DNA of 64,000 bases from assembly GCF_000685075.1 (NCBI RefSeq), contig NZ_BAYD01000038.1:1-64000 (forward strand). The letters run 5' to 3'. Shown here in pieces: positions 48,234 to 56,100 of this stretch (within the stretch, counting starts at the first letter, position 1; each line of letters opens with the position of its first letter). This DNA comes from Paraburkholderia oxyphila NBRC 105797 (GTDB lineage: Bacteria > Pseudomonadota > Gammaproteobacteria > Burkholderiales > Burkholderiaceae). The position numbers and the translations under genes were made by a program. Below the pieces are notes generated by a model. That model ran no database searches. It was not told where the DNA came from and was given only the letters and a program-made list of their open reading frames with translations.

Positions 48234-49067
48234 GTGCGGGCAGTAGCGGTGATGGTCGCAGCATGGTGGATGTCGACGACGATGGCATGGGCGGTCGCGC
48301 CGGCGGCCGCGGCGCAGCGTGGCGGATATGACGGCCATGGCGGGGCGGCGGTGCATGGGGCGGGAGGCGGTGGCGCTGCGCATCGAAGTGGGGCGCATGG
48401 CGCGCATAGTGCCCATAGCGCCCGTGACGGGAACGCCCAGGCGAGCTCGCGCAAGGGTGGCAAAGAAGATAAGCCCGCCGGTGCCGAGGCGCAGCACGGC
48501 GTGAAGCACGCGAAGTCTGGCGCCGCTGCGACACATGCTTCACGATCCGCGAAATCCGCGAAGCCAATGAAAGCCGGGAACGTGCAAGCCCATGCACAGC
48601 GTCGAGCCATTGCTCCGACAAAGTCGGCGGCACACGATGCACCGCGGACCTCACGTCAAGCGAGCGCCCACACACACTCGTTAACGTCAGCCGCACACAC
48701 TCAGGCTGCACCCAAGCCAGCCGTGCACAGGCAGGCTGTATCCAAGCCAGCCGTGCACAGGCAGGCTGTATCCAAGCCATCCGCACCCAGGCAGGCCGCA
48801 CCTAAGCCGCCCGTACCTAAGATGGCCGCCTCTAGACCGGCCGCACCTAAGCCATCCGCACCCAGACAGGTCGCACCTAAGACGGCCGCACTTGGACCAG
48901 CCGTAACTAAGCCGGCCGCACCTGGACCGGCCGTACCGAAGCACGCGCCGGCCAGGCCCATAGCGGTTCACCCGGCGCCGCATCACAAGCTCGTGGTCGA
49001 GGCACCTGCGGCGCAGGGACAGCGCGCAATCCCGCAGCCGCGCCAACTCCCGCCGATGCTGGGCTGA
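48234..49067 (+). CDS. exported Ala/Pro/Lys/His-rich tandem-repeat protein of unknown function
   Basis: A 277-residue low-complexity protein. A signal peptide is likely (VAVMVAAWWMSTTMAWAVAP, cleavage near AAAA-Q). Then comes a His/Gly/Ser-rich part, a Lys/Ala part and a run of about ten-residue repeats such as KPAVHRQAVS and KPSAPRQAAP, resembling a polycationic histone-H1-like tail. No catalytic motif. The start is GTG with a strong Shine-Dalgarno (GGGAGGAG), and a TATAAT box lies upstream, so expression is likely. Function unrecognised; envelope, polyanion or metal binding by the His/Lys content are possibilities only. Confidence 0.65.
   Translation: MRAVAVMVAAWWMSTTMAWAVAPAAAAQRGGYDGHGGAAVHGAGGGGAAHRSGAHGAHSAHSARDGNAQASSRKGGKEDKPAGAEAQHGVKHAKSGAAATHASRSAKSAKPMKAGNVQAHAQRRAIAPTKSAAHDAPRTSRQASAHTHSLTSAAHTQAAPKPAVHRQAVSKPAVHRQAVSKPSAPRQAAPKPPVPKMAASRPAAPKPSAPRQVAPKTAALGPAVTKPAAPGPAVPKHAPARPIAVHPAPHHKLVVEAPAAQGQRAIPQPRQLPPMLG
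48712..48950 (+). repeat. 30-base tandem repeats coding for ten-residue units
   Basis: Two perfect 30-base copies at 48712-48741 and 48742-48771 (each starting CCAAGCCAGCCGTG), followed by degenerate copies to about 48950. All stay in frame within the exported protein gene. Such units can expand or shrink by slippage. Confidence 0.8.
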
Positions 49068-49189
49068 TCCCGTCTGACCCGGGCGGGGTCGTGCGGCGTA
49101 TCGGCATGCCCGCGCCTCACGCACGGCTGCCTTGCCCGGAGACCGGCGGCTTCCCGGCCGCGCAGCTACCCGCTCACGCAGCTTTGCCC

Positions 49190-50041
49190 TCAGGCCGTGC
49201 CGAGACTCGACGCAAGCAACTGCAGCGTCGCCGCCGAGCGCGGCTCGCGCACGCGCGAATGCAGCGTCACCCGCGAGACCGGCAATGGCGGCAGGCCGTG
49301 CTTCGCCCCAACATCGACGAGCGCTCTCGGTGCCACGCGCCGCGCCAGCGCCGACACCGCGAGCCCCGCCTCCAGCGCCGCGCCAACCGCGGCCACCCCG
49401 CCGCCCACGAACACCTCCTGCCACGCGATGCCCGCCGCGTCGAGCGCAGCGATCGCCGCCGCGCGCACCGCGCAAGGCCCCTCGAGCAGCGCGAGCGGCA
49501 GCGGCGTACCCGGCTCCCACTGCCAATCGGGCGAGGCGAGCCAGACCAGCGGCTCGTCGAAGAGCAACCGTGCGTCGCCGCGCGGCGCCTCGTCGGCTTC
49601 TTGACGGACGATGACGGCGTCGAGCCGCCGCTCGTCGAATTGCGCGAGCAACTGCGCCGAAAGCCCCAGATGCAGCGCGATCACGAGTCCCGGATCGTGA
49701 GCGCGCAAGAGCGCGAGCTGGCGGGCGAGTTGTGCATCGGCTACGTGCTCGCTCAATCCCAGCACGAGCCGCCGCGCCTCGCCGGTCAGCGTGCCGAGTG
49801 CGCGCTCATGCGCTCCCAGCAGCTCGCGCGCGGCGCCAAGAAATGCGCGCCCGTCCAGCGAGAGCCGCACGACGCGCGGCGTGCGTTCGAGCAACTGCCG
49901 GCCAAGATGGGCTTCGAGGCGCTTCAGCTTGAGGCTGACGGCGGATTGCGTGGTATCGAGCGCATCGGCGGCACGCGTGAAACTATGCAGTTCGGCGACC
50001 AGAACGAACGCGCGCACGGCATCGAGATCGAGCGGTTTCAT
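49190..50041 (-). CDS. LysR-family transcriptional regulator
   Basis: A 283-residue regulator. The N-terminal winged helix-turn-helix reads LDAVRAFVLVAELHSFTRAA and TTQSAVSLKLKRLEAHLGRQ; the rest is a periplasmic-binding-protein-like effector domain. It is divergent from the tautomerase gene, with 115 bases between, and probably controls it, the usual LysR arrangement. A near-palindrome TTTCATTTCGAATGAAA overlaps its start codon (50036-50052), and the AT-rich gap holds ATATCT repeats that may be part of its binding site. Confidence 0.9.
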   Translation of the reverse strand: MKPLDLDAVRAFVLVAELHSFTRAADALDTTQSAVSLKLKRLEAHLGRQLLERTPRVVRLSLDGRAFLGAARELLGAHERALGTLTGEARRLVLGLSEHVADAQLARQLALLRAHDPGLVIALHLGLSAQLLAQFDERRLDAVIVRQEADEAPRGDARLLFDEPLVWLASPDWQWEPGTPLPLALLEGPCAVRAAAIAALDAAGIAWQEVFVGGGVAAVGAALEAGLAVSALARRVAPRALVDVGAKHGLPPLPVSRVTLHSRVREPRSAATLQLLASSLGTA

Positions 50042-50156
50042 TTCGAATGAAAATAAATGAAATATCTAGCAATATCTGTTTATTATGATAGCGCGCGCCT
50101 AAGCTGTTGTCGTGGTCGTTCACTCGTCACCCCATGCAACGCTGAAGGAGCCCGAC

Positions 50157-50540
50157 ATGCCATTCACCCGTATCGCCGTCCGCGCAGGCAAGCCCGCAGC
50201 CTATAGAAAGGCGCTCACGCAGGGCGTGCATCTTGCACTCATGGAAGTCTTCAAGGCGCCGGAAGACGACCAGTTCATGATCGTCACCGAGCACGATGCC
50301 GACAATTTCGTCTTTGGCCGCCACTACCTCGGCATCGAACGCAGCGACGATCTCGTGATGATTCAGATTGCCGTGAGCAATACGCGCGGGCAGGATCAGA
50401 AGAAGGCGCTGTTCGCCCAGATCGCCGAAAACCTTGCGCGGGATCCCGGCGTGAGGCGCGAGGATGTATTCGTCAACCTCGTGGACGTCGCGCGCGAGAA
50501 CTGGTCGTTCGGCAATGGGGTGGCGCAGTACGCCACTTGA
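50157..50540 (+). CDS. tautomerase-superfamily protein
   Basis: A 127-residue member of the 4-oxalocrotonate tautomerase/MIF superfamily. The N-terminal proline left after Met removal (MPFTRIAVRAG) is the catalytic base in the family. Conserved parts are VHLALMEVFKAPEDDQFMIV and FVNLVDVARENWSFGNGVAQ, as in the double-length tautomerase relatives. The ATG at 50157 has AAGGAG nine bases upstream. The substrate is unknown; the divergent LysR gene suggests inducible catabolism or detoxification. Confidence 0.85.
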   Translation: MPFTRIAVRAGKPAAYRKALTQGVHLALMEVFKAPEDDQFMIVTEHDADNFVFGRHYLGIERSDDLVMIQIAVSNTRGQDQKKALFAQIAENLARDPGVRREDVFVNLVDVARENWSFGNGVAQYAT

Positions 50541-50571
50541 TCTCGCCGCGCAACGCCAAACGCGCCGTAGC

Positions 50572-50596
50572 CGCGCCGCAATCCGCTTGCGGCGCG
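50572..50596. terminator. dyad between convergent tautomerase and ppk2 genes
   Basis: Ten-base perfect arms CGCGCCGCAA and TTGCGGCGCG around TCCGC. It lies between two convergent genes and could stop transcription from both sides, although no T-run follows. Confidence 0.5.
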
Positions 50597-50636
50597 GGAC
50601 ATTGCAGGCGTACAGGTCTGGCCGGTCTCCCGGCGC

Positions 50637-51767
50637 TTAAAGCGCACGGCTCACCAGCAGTGGGTCGACGGGCCCGATCGCCGTGACGTCGCGGCTCGAG
50701 TAAGGCAGCTTGTGCAGGATGTGGCGCATGGCGTTCAGCCGCGCGCGCTTCTTGCAATCCGAGCGCACCACGGTCCAGGGGGCGTCGGCCGTATCGGTCT
50801 GGGAGAACATCGCCTCTTTGGCCAGCGTGTATTCGTCCCATTTGTCGAGCGAGGCGAGATCGACGGGGCTCAGCTTCCACTGCTTGAGTGGATGCACGCT
50901 GCGCTCCTTGAAGCGGCGCCGCTGCTCCGCGCGGCTCACCGAGAACCAGAACTTGATCAGGTGAATGCCGCTGCGGATCAACTGATGCTCGAATTCCGGC
51001 ACCTGCTGCATGAAGTCCGTGTATTCCCCGCGCGAGCAAAAGCCCATGACGCGCTCGACGCCCGCACGGTTGTACCAGGAACGGTCGAACAGCACGATCT
51101 CGCCCGCCGAGGGCAGATGCTGAACGTAGCGCTGAAAGTACCACTGGCCGCGTTCGACCTCGGTGGGCTTTTCGAGCGCCACGACACGCGCGCCGCGCGG
51201 ATTCAGATGCTCCATGAAGCGCTTGATCGTGCCGCCTTTGCCCGCCGCGTCGCGCCCCTCGAAGAGGATGACTACGCGCTGCCCGGTCTCGCGCACCCAC
51301 GCCTGAAGCTTCAGCAATTCGACCTGCAGGCGATATTTCTGCCGCTCGTAGGCACGCCGCGACATCAGATTGCGGTAGGGATAGGCGCCGTCGCGCCAAC
51401 CCGCGGCAAGCTCTTCGTCAGGATGGCGTGCTCGCGTTTTGCGCCAGTCCGCGGGGTTGCCTTCCAGGATCACGCTGCGCAGTTGCGCGGCCTCGTCGGG
51501 GGACAAGCCACGCATGAGCGCAGCGATCGATTCGAGCAACGAGTCGGGCGATTCGCCGTGTGCCGCGCCATTGGCGTCGACGAGATCGTGCATCGCGCCG
51601 GCAATGACCTCGCTGGCCGCTTCGATGGCGGCATCGACGGCGTGCAGCTCGGCGCTATGCGGCGTGAGCTCGGTCCGGTGCGCGGGCGCGTCGCGGTGGC
51701 GAGGCGGGTCTTGAAGCGCGCTTTGAGCGGCGGGTGCGGATTTCGGGGAGGCAGGATGAGTGGCCAT
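50637..51767 (-). CDS. ppk2: polyphosphate kinase 2
   Basis: Transfers phosphate between polyphosphate and nucleotides. The 376-residue single-domain PPK2 has Walker A GRDAAGKGG at 171-179, Walker B with D228 in LFDRSWYNRAGVERVMGF, and the lid segment RRRFKERSVHPLKQWKLSP. The first 100 residues are an Ala/His-rich and helical extension. Direction (ATP or GTP use) cannot be told from motifs alone. A CHAD protein, a polyphosphate-binding family, is encoded 0.7 kb away and a DUF465 gene between them. Confidence 0.93.
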   Translation of the reverse strand: MATHPASPKSAPAAQSALQDPPRHRDAPAHRTELTPHSAELHAVDAAIEAASEVIAGAMHDLVDANGAAHGESPDSLLESIAALMRGLSPDEAAQLRSVILEGNPADWRKTRARHPDEELAAGWRDGAYPYRNLMSRRAYERQKYRLQVELLKLQAWVRETGQRVVILFEGRDAAGKGGTIKRFMEHLNPRGARVVALEKPTEVERGQWYFQRYVQHLPSAGEIVLFDRSWYNRAGVERVMGFCSRGEYTDFMQQVPEFEHQLIRSGIHLIKFWFSVSRAEQRRRFKERSVHPLKQWKLSPVDLASLDKWDEYTLAKEAMFSQTDTADAPWTVVRSDCKKRARLNAMRHILHKLPYSSRDVTAIGPVDPLLVSRAL

Positions 51768-51783
51768 CTTGGGGATAGGAATT

Positions 51784-51815
51784 GTTTTCGCTACGACAGG
51801 TTTTCGCTACGACAA
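51784..51815. repeat. 16-base tandem duplication in the ppk2 upstream region
   Basis: GTTTTCGCTACGACAG is followed at once by GTTTTCGCTACGACAA. It starts 16 bases upstream of the ppk2 start codon, within the 204-base gap before it. Confidence 0.6.
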
Positions 51816-51971
51816 CGGCCGGACCCCGGTTGAACCGGGCGGCCTGCGGCAGTGGGGAGAGAGGGGGCCCAGCGACGCGGGCGGCACCGGGATCATGGCC
51901 AGGGCGATGCGGACCGGCGCCGCATCGCGCGGCCCGCGTGATGCGGCATGTTTCGGTATAAGCGCTGGTGC

Positions 51972-52190
51972 TTACACGCTTTCGGCCTTGCGCAGGATCT
52001 GGTAAAGCGAATCCTTGAGCTGCAGCTTTTCCTTCTTGAGCTGCTCGATGGCCATGCCGTTCGCGGGGACGATGCCCGCTTCCATGTTTTTGATCTGTTG
52101 ATCCAGTTCGTTGTGACGATGGAAAAGCCGCGCGAAATGCTCGTCATGGGTTTTGAGCCGCGAGATCAGGTCTCTGTATTCTGGGAACAC
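51972..52190 (-). CDS. DUF465 (YdcH-type) small coiled-coil protein
   Basis: A 72-residue, mostly helical protein. FPEYRDLISRLKTHDEHFAR and a final QLKKEKLQLKDSLYQILRK helix are typical of DUF465. The start is GTG at 52190, with GGAG about 8 bases upstream. Function unknown; members are small cytoplasmic proteins. It is divergent from the CHAD gene. Confidence 0.88.
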   Translation of the reverse strand: MFPEYRDLISRLKTHDEHFARLFHRHNELDQQIKNMEAGIVPANGMAIEQLKKEKLQLKDSLYQILRKAESV

Positions 52191-52357
52191 TCAATACTCC
52201 TTACAGAAGTGCAACACATCAGGTCGATGTGCAAGTATTTTTCCACTTTCGTCAGGCTGGGGTCTTGATCGTCGTCATTCCGCGTAAGCGGGTTGGGGCC
52301 GCTACGGAGAGCACCGCTGCGGTAGCGCGTGTACCATCAGGTGCGACAACAGCGTCG

Positions 52358-52386
52358 TTGTCAGATTAATCTCACCCGTTCATATT
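52358..52386 (+). promoter_or_regulatory. promoter of the CHAD protein gene
   Basis: TTGTCA (52358-52363) and CATATT (52381-52386) with a 17-base spacer. The -35 box lies in a small dyad, GACAAC-AGCGTC-GTTGTC. Predicted start near 52393, about 40 bases before the ATG. Confidence 0.55.
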
Positions 52387-52433
52387 GGCCGTTTTCACCG
52401 CTTTCTGCCGCCCCAACGCCCCTCGGAGCGTCC

Positions 52434-54005
52434 ATGAACCGCGTTCTGGAAATCGTGCTGGATGTCGTGAGTGCCACGCCACAGGCTTCGTCCGGGGCTG
52501 GCGTCACGCCCGCGCAGATTCCATCCGATTTCGCCGCGGCCATGTGCGCCGCTTTGCCGCAGCTCGAATCCCAGGCCGATTCGGCCGAGCCGGTCACGAC
52601 TACCGTGTTCGATAGTGCTGGCGCACTCGCCAGGGCCGGCTGGCGGATCGGCGTTCAAACGCGCGGCACGGCGCATTGCGTCGTCGTTTCCAGCCGGCGC
52701 GCATGGACGCCGGGCATCGTCGTCGTCGAGCCGATTTTCGAGGCGCATCTCGAAGCGGACGGCCTTGAAACCGCACTCTTCGATGCCGCGCCCGAGGTGT
52801 TTCGCGAGGCGCTGGCGGCAAGCGGGCCGCTCGAACCGTCGGCGACGTTGTCGGCGGTGCGCAGCCGCTGGCGCTGGGAGCGCGACGGCATTAGCGCGGA
52901 CCTCGTGCTCGATGCCGACGTGCGCGCGCCACAGGACGAAGGCGCGAGCCTGCATGAGTTGCGCGTGAGCGTGCCGTGGGCCGAAGGCGAGGACCATGCG
53001 CCGCTCGTCGATGCGCTGTTCGCCTGCGCGCTCGAACTGGCCGACGCGCTGCCCGCGTTCGTGCGCCTGGGCGACGCGCTCGAGCGCGCGGCGGCCGGCA
53101 GCCTCGCCGGCGACGCGTGCGCGGTGCGTGCGGAGCCGGTCGATCTGTGCGGCGCATGCACTGCCGAGGCCGCGCTGGTCGCGATCGGCGCCAACATCAG
53201 CGCGCACTGGCTCGGCAACGACTGGGGCGTGCGCGATTCCGTGGACATCGAATTCATTCACCAGATGCGCGTGGCACAGCGGCGTCTGCGCACCGCGATG
53301 CGGATTTTTTCGTATTGGCAGGATGAGACCTGGCACGCGCGCATCAAACCCGAGCTCAGCTGGCTGGGCGGGCTGCTCGGCGACGCGCGCGATCGCGACG
53401 TGTTCGTCGAAGACACACTGCCCGCGCTCGCCGCAGCCGACGACGAGCCCGCGCGCTGGCGCGCCGTGCTCGACGAGGCCGAGGCGCAGCGGCTCGTGGC
53501 GCGCGCGCGGCTGCGCGAGGCATTGGCGTCGCCGCGCTACGCGCATGCCGCACTGGCGTGGTTGCAGTGGCTGGAGGCGCTCGCGCGTCGCGTGCGCGCC
53601 GACGGCGCCGACGCACGCTCGCTGCACCGGCACGCGAAGAAACGCGTGCGCCGCTATTACCAGCAACTCGCGCAGGCCCAAAAGCTCACGGCCATCGACG
53701 ACGCAGGCCGCCATCGCGTGCGCATCAGCGCGAAGTATCTGCGCTATACGCTCGAGTTTTTCGCACCGATCACGACGCGCCGCACACGCGCCGACACGAC
53801 GCGCTCGCTCGCGCGCCTGCAGGGCGTGCTGGGCGACGGCAACGACGCGGCGGTCGCCTTGCGCTATCTCGAGCGCATGGATGCGGAGCCTTATCAGCTT
53901 GGCTTCGCACGGGGGTGGTGCGAGGCCATGAAGCGCTACACGGCGAAAGAGGGTGAGCGGCTTCTGCGCGAATTGCGCCAGCCGAAGGTCAAGCGTGGTG
54001 CCTGA
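52434..54005 (+). CDS. CHAD-domain protein with CYTH-like N-terminus
   Basis: A 523-residue cytoplasmic protein. The N-terminal 240 residues have the size and strand pattern of a CYTH (triphosphate tunnel) domain but lack a clear ExExK motif, so any phosphohydrolase activity is doubtful. The CHAD domain, about 270-510, has the conserved basic helices EFIHQMRVAQRRLRTAMRIF and HRVRISAKYLRYTLEFF, which bind polyphosphate in known members. The ATG at 52434 has GGAG upstream and a good promoter at 52358. Neighbour to ppk2, which supports a link with polyphosphate granules. Confidence 0.85.
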   Translation: MNRVLEIVLDVVSATPQASSGAGVTPAQIPSDFAAAMCAALPQLESQADSAEPVTTTVFDSAGALARAGWRIGVQTRGTAHCVVVSSRRAWTPGIVVVEPIFEAHLEADGLETALFDAAPEVFREALAASGPLEPSATLSAVRSRWRWERDGISADLVLDADVRAPQDEGASLHELRVSVPWAEGEDHAPLVDALFACALELADALPAFVRLGDALERAAAGSLAGDACAVRAEPVDLCGACTAEAALVAIGANISAHWLGNDWGVRDSVDIEFIHQMRVAQRRLRTAMRIFSYWQDETWHARIKPELSWLGGLLGDARDRDVFVEDTLPALAAADDEPARWRAVLDEAEAQRLVARARLREALASPRYAHAALAWLQWLEALARRVRADGADARSLHRHAKKRVRRYYQQLAQAQKLTAIDDAGRHRVRISAKYLRYTLEFFAPITTRRTRADTTRSLARLQGVLGDGNDAAVALRYLERMDAEPYQLGFARGWCEAMKRYTAKEGERLLRELRQPKVKRGA

Positions 54006-54095
54006 CCCCTGCATGCGCGCGAGCGCGGGGCAAATCTCGCGCGCCCCGTCTCTATAATCGACGCCAACGCTTGCCTACGACGACAGCCCCGCGCG

Positions 54096-55061
54096 ATGAC
54101 GACCTCCTCTTCTTCGACTCCCTCCCCAAGCGGGCCGGCTGCCGGCGGCGAAAGCGCGGGCGCCGAAGCCGGCGGGCCGCCGCGCGCGGCATCGCCCGAG
54201 CTGGGCGTAGGCGGCTCGGTCTGGTTTCAGGCCGGCCCGCAGATGCTCGGTGGCGCGGCTCGCATCGCGCTGCTTGCGGCGATCCGCGAAACCGGTTCGA
54301 TCACGGGCGCCGCGAAGGCGGTCGGCATGAGCTACAAGGGCGCCTGGGATGCCATCGACGCCATGAACAATCTCGCCGGCGAGCCGCTCGTCGTGCGCGC
54401 GACGGGCGGCAAGGGCGGCGGCGGGACCACGCTCACGCCGCGCGCGCAACGCCTGATCGCCACGTTTGGTGCGATCGAGCGCGAGCATCGGCACTTTCTC
54501 GAGCGCGCCGCCGCAGCGGTGCGCGCGCTCGGCGGCGAGGCAGACCCGGACACCGACGCGGACGCGGGCGCCGCAGGCAGTCTCGGCATGGATCTCGCCG
54601 TGCTCGGCCGCTTCGCTCTACGCACCAGCGCGCGCAATCAGCTCTACGGCACGGTCGCGGCGCTCGTGCGCGGCGCCGTCAACGACGAAGTGTCGATCGC
54701 GCTGCCGGGCGGTCAGCAGCTCGTCGCAGTCGTGACGCGCGAGAGCGCCGAGGCGCTGGGTCTCGCCGTTGGCGGGGCAGTGGTGGCGCTCGTCAAGGCG
54801 TCGTCGGTCGTGCTGGTGGGGGGCGGAGCGCTTTCGGCGGACCACGCCGCGCGGCTTTCGGCGCGCAACCGCTTGAGCGGGGTGGTGAGCGGCGTGCGCC
54901 GCGGCGAGGTCAACGCGGAGGTGACGCTCGAATTGCCGGGCGGCACGGTGATTGCCGCGGTCGTGACGGACGCGAGCGTCGACGCGCTCAGCCTCGAAAC
55001 GGGCGCGAGCGCGACGGCGGTGTTCAAGGCGTCGAGCGTGCTGCTTGGGGTGGGTGGCTGA
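54096..55061 (+). CDS. modE: ModE-type molybdate-responsive regulator
   Basis: A 321-residue regulator. After an Ser/Pro/Ala-rich tail comes a winged helix (RIALLAAIRETGSITGAAKA, then VGMSYKGAWDAIDAMNNLAG), then two TOBE/Mop molybdate-binding repeats: SARNQLYGTVAALVRGAVND and SARNRLSGVVSGVRRGEVNA. It is the full-length ModE layout. No molybdate transporter genes (modABC) are adjacent. The MOSC protein at 17.5 kb is another molybdenum-linked gene in the window. Confidence 0.9.
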   Translation: MTTSSSSTPSPSGPAAGGESAGAEAGGPPRAASPELGVGGSVWFQAGPQMLGGAARIALLAAIRETGSITGAAKAVGMSYKGAWDAIDAMNNLAGEPLVVRATGGKGGGGTTLTPRAQRLIATFGAIEREHRHFLERAAAAVRALGGEADPDTDADAGAAGSLGMDLAVLGRFALRTSARNQLYGTVAALVRGAVNDEVSIALPGGQQLVAVVTRESAEALGLAVGGAVVALVKASSVVLVGGGALSADHAARLSARNRLSGVVSGVRRGEVNAEVTLELPGGTVIAAVVTDASVDALSLETGASATAVFKASSVLLGVGG

Positions 55062-55115
55062 GCGGTGCGGCAGGCGCACTCAGGTGCACGGTGCCGGCCT
55101 GGGCCGCGGCTGGTC

Positions 55116-55826
55116 TCAGGCGTGCCGCTGGGGAGGCTGCGCAAGCGTGTTGCGGGTCTGCGAGACCGGCGCGCTGAGCGTGCCGGGCTTGTGTAACGGC
55201 CGGTTGGCCTTCCACTTGGCGCGAATATAGGGTTGATCGTGCCCCGAGACGGTGAGCGCGAGATTCGTGACCCAGCGATGGGTGGGCAGGCGCACGTCGT
55301 GCAATCCAAAGGTGAGCGCCGCGAGGCTTATCGTGACCACGGCCGCGGAGAGCCGGCCCGATTGCGCCTCCCACCAGTAGCGCACGAACACGAGCGCGGT
55401 CAGCGCGCCGACGATGCAGCCGGTGACCGCTTCCGACGGCGAATGCGCGTCGAGCACGACGCGCGAGAGTCCGACCGCGATGCCAACGACGAGCCCGATG
55501 ACGACGCCCGTGATGCGCAGTGCGGGCCGCACACCCTGCAGCATCAGGAAGAACGCCACCGGATAAACCGCCGTGGACAGCATGGCGTGGCCGCTCAGGC
55601 CCGTGAAATCATACGAACGCACGCCGACACCCCAGCCCAGGAACGCGATCTTCGTGACTGTGACGAGACCAATTGCCGCACCCAGGAGCAACAGCCAGCT
55701 TGCCGCCATGCGCCAGGAATAGCCCGTCGCGAGCCACAGCGCGATGGCCAGCGCGAGCGGGAGCGTGAGACCGGCGCCGCCGAGGTTGGTGATCGAATAC
55801 CAGAGATGAAGGGGTAAATCAGGCAT
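55116..55826 (-). CDS. PAP2-family membrane phosphatase
   Basis: A 236-residue integral membrane protein with about five helices. It holds the PAP2 motifs GLSGHAMLSTAVYP (motif 2, with the catalytic histidine) and SRVVLDAHSPSEAVTG (motif 3). The classic motif 1 (KxxxxxxRP) is not evident. Substrate could be undecaprenyl pyrophosphate or a lipid phosphate. The start at 55826 puts the first helix at the N-terminus; the longer frame to 55904 was not used. Confidence 0.82.
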   Translation of the reverse strand: MPDLPLHLWYSITNLGGAGLTLPLALAIALWLATGYSWRMAASWLLLLGAAIGLVTVTKIAFLGWGVGVRSYDFTGLSGHAMLSTAVYPVAFFLMLQGVRPALRITGVVIGLVVGIAVGLSRVVLDAHSPSEAVTGCIVGALTALVFVRYWWEAQSGRLSAAVVTISLAALTFGLHDVRLPTHRWVTNLALTVSGHDQPYIRAKWKANRPLHKPGTLSAPVSQTRNTLAQPPQRHA

Positions 55827-55976
55827 AACTTGGCGCCGCAGTGGCACATTCCAAAAGGCATATTCGACTAACGCTCGAGCACCCGTAAAGGGTGACACGA
55901 ACACCGTCCGATCTTCCAGTATAGCCGCGTTCGGGGGCGATTATTGCGATGCGCCGTACATGGCGGTCCGATTTAT

Positions 55977-56045
55977 AACTCGTTACAGCAGCGAGAACTC
56001 GTTACAGCAGTGATCGATGAATGGTGTTATTGTGCATCGCACAAT
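55977..56045 (+). promoter_or_regulatory. direct repeats and palindrome upstream of the PHB-depolymerase-type gene
   Basis: AACTCGTTACAGCAG occurs at 55977-55991 and 55996-56010 (19 bases start to start). It is followed by the palindrome ATTGTGC-ATC-GCACAAT at 56029-56045, 56 bases before the esterase ATG. TTTATAAC just before the first repeat may be a -10 box. The TTGTGCA half-site recalls PhaR-type sites of PHB genes, which is a weak, remembered resemblance. Confidence 0.5.
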
Positions 56046-56100
56046 GAAGAGCCGCGGCTTATCGCCTCGGCGTATTCGACCCCCTTTCACGAGGCCACTG

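Noticed and set aside
48712..48950. Possible CRISPR array from 30-base repeats
   Set aside because: The units are head to tail without spacers, stay in frame in a coding region, and no cas genes are near.
48701..49526. Minus-strand frames with regular Gly/Leu/Ala or Cys/Gly/Leu repeats, resembling pentapeptide-repeat proteins
   Set aside because: The periodicity comes from the 30-base repeats of the plus-strand exported protein gene, which alone has a promoter, ribosome binding site and signal peptide.
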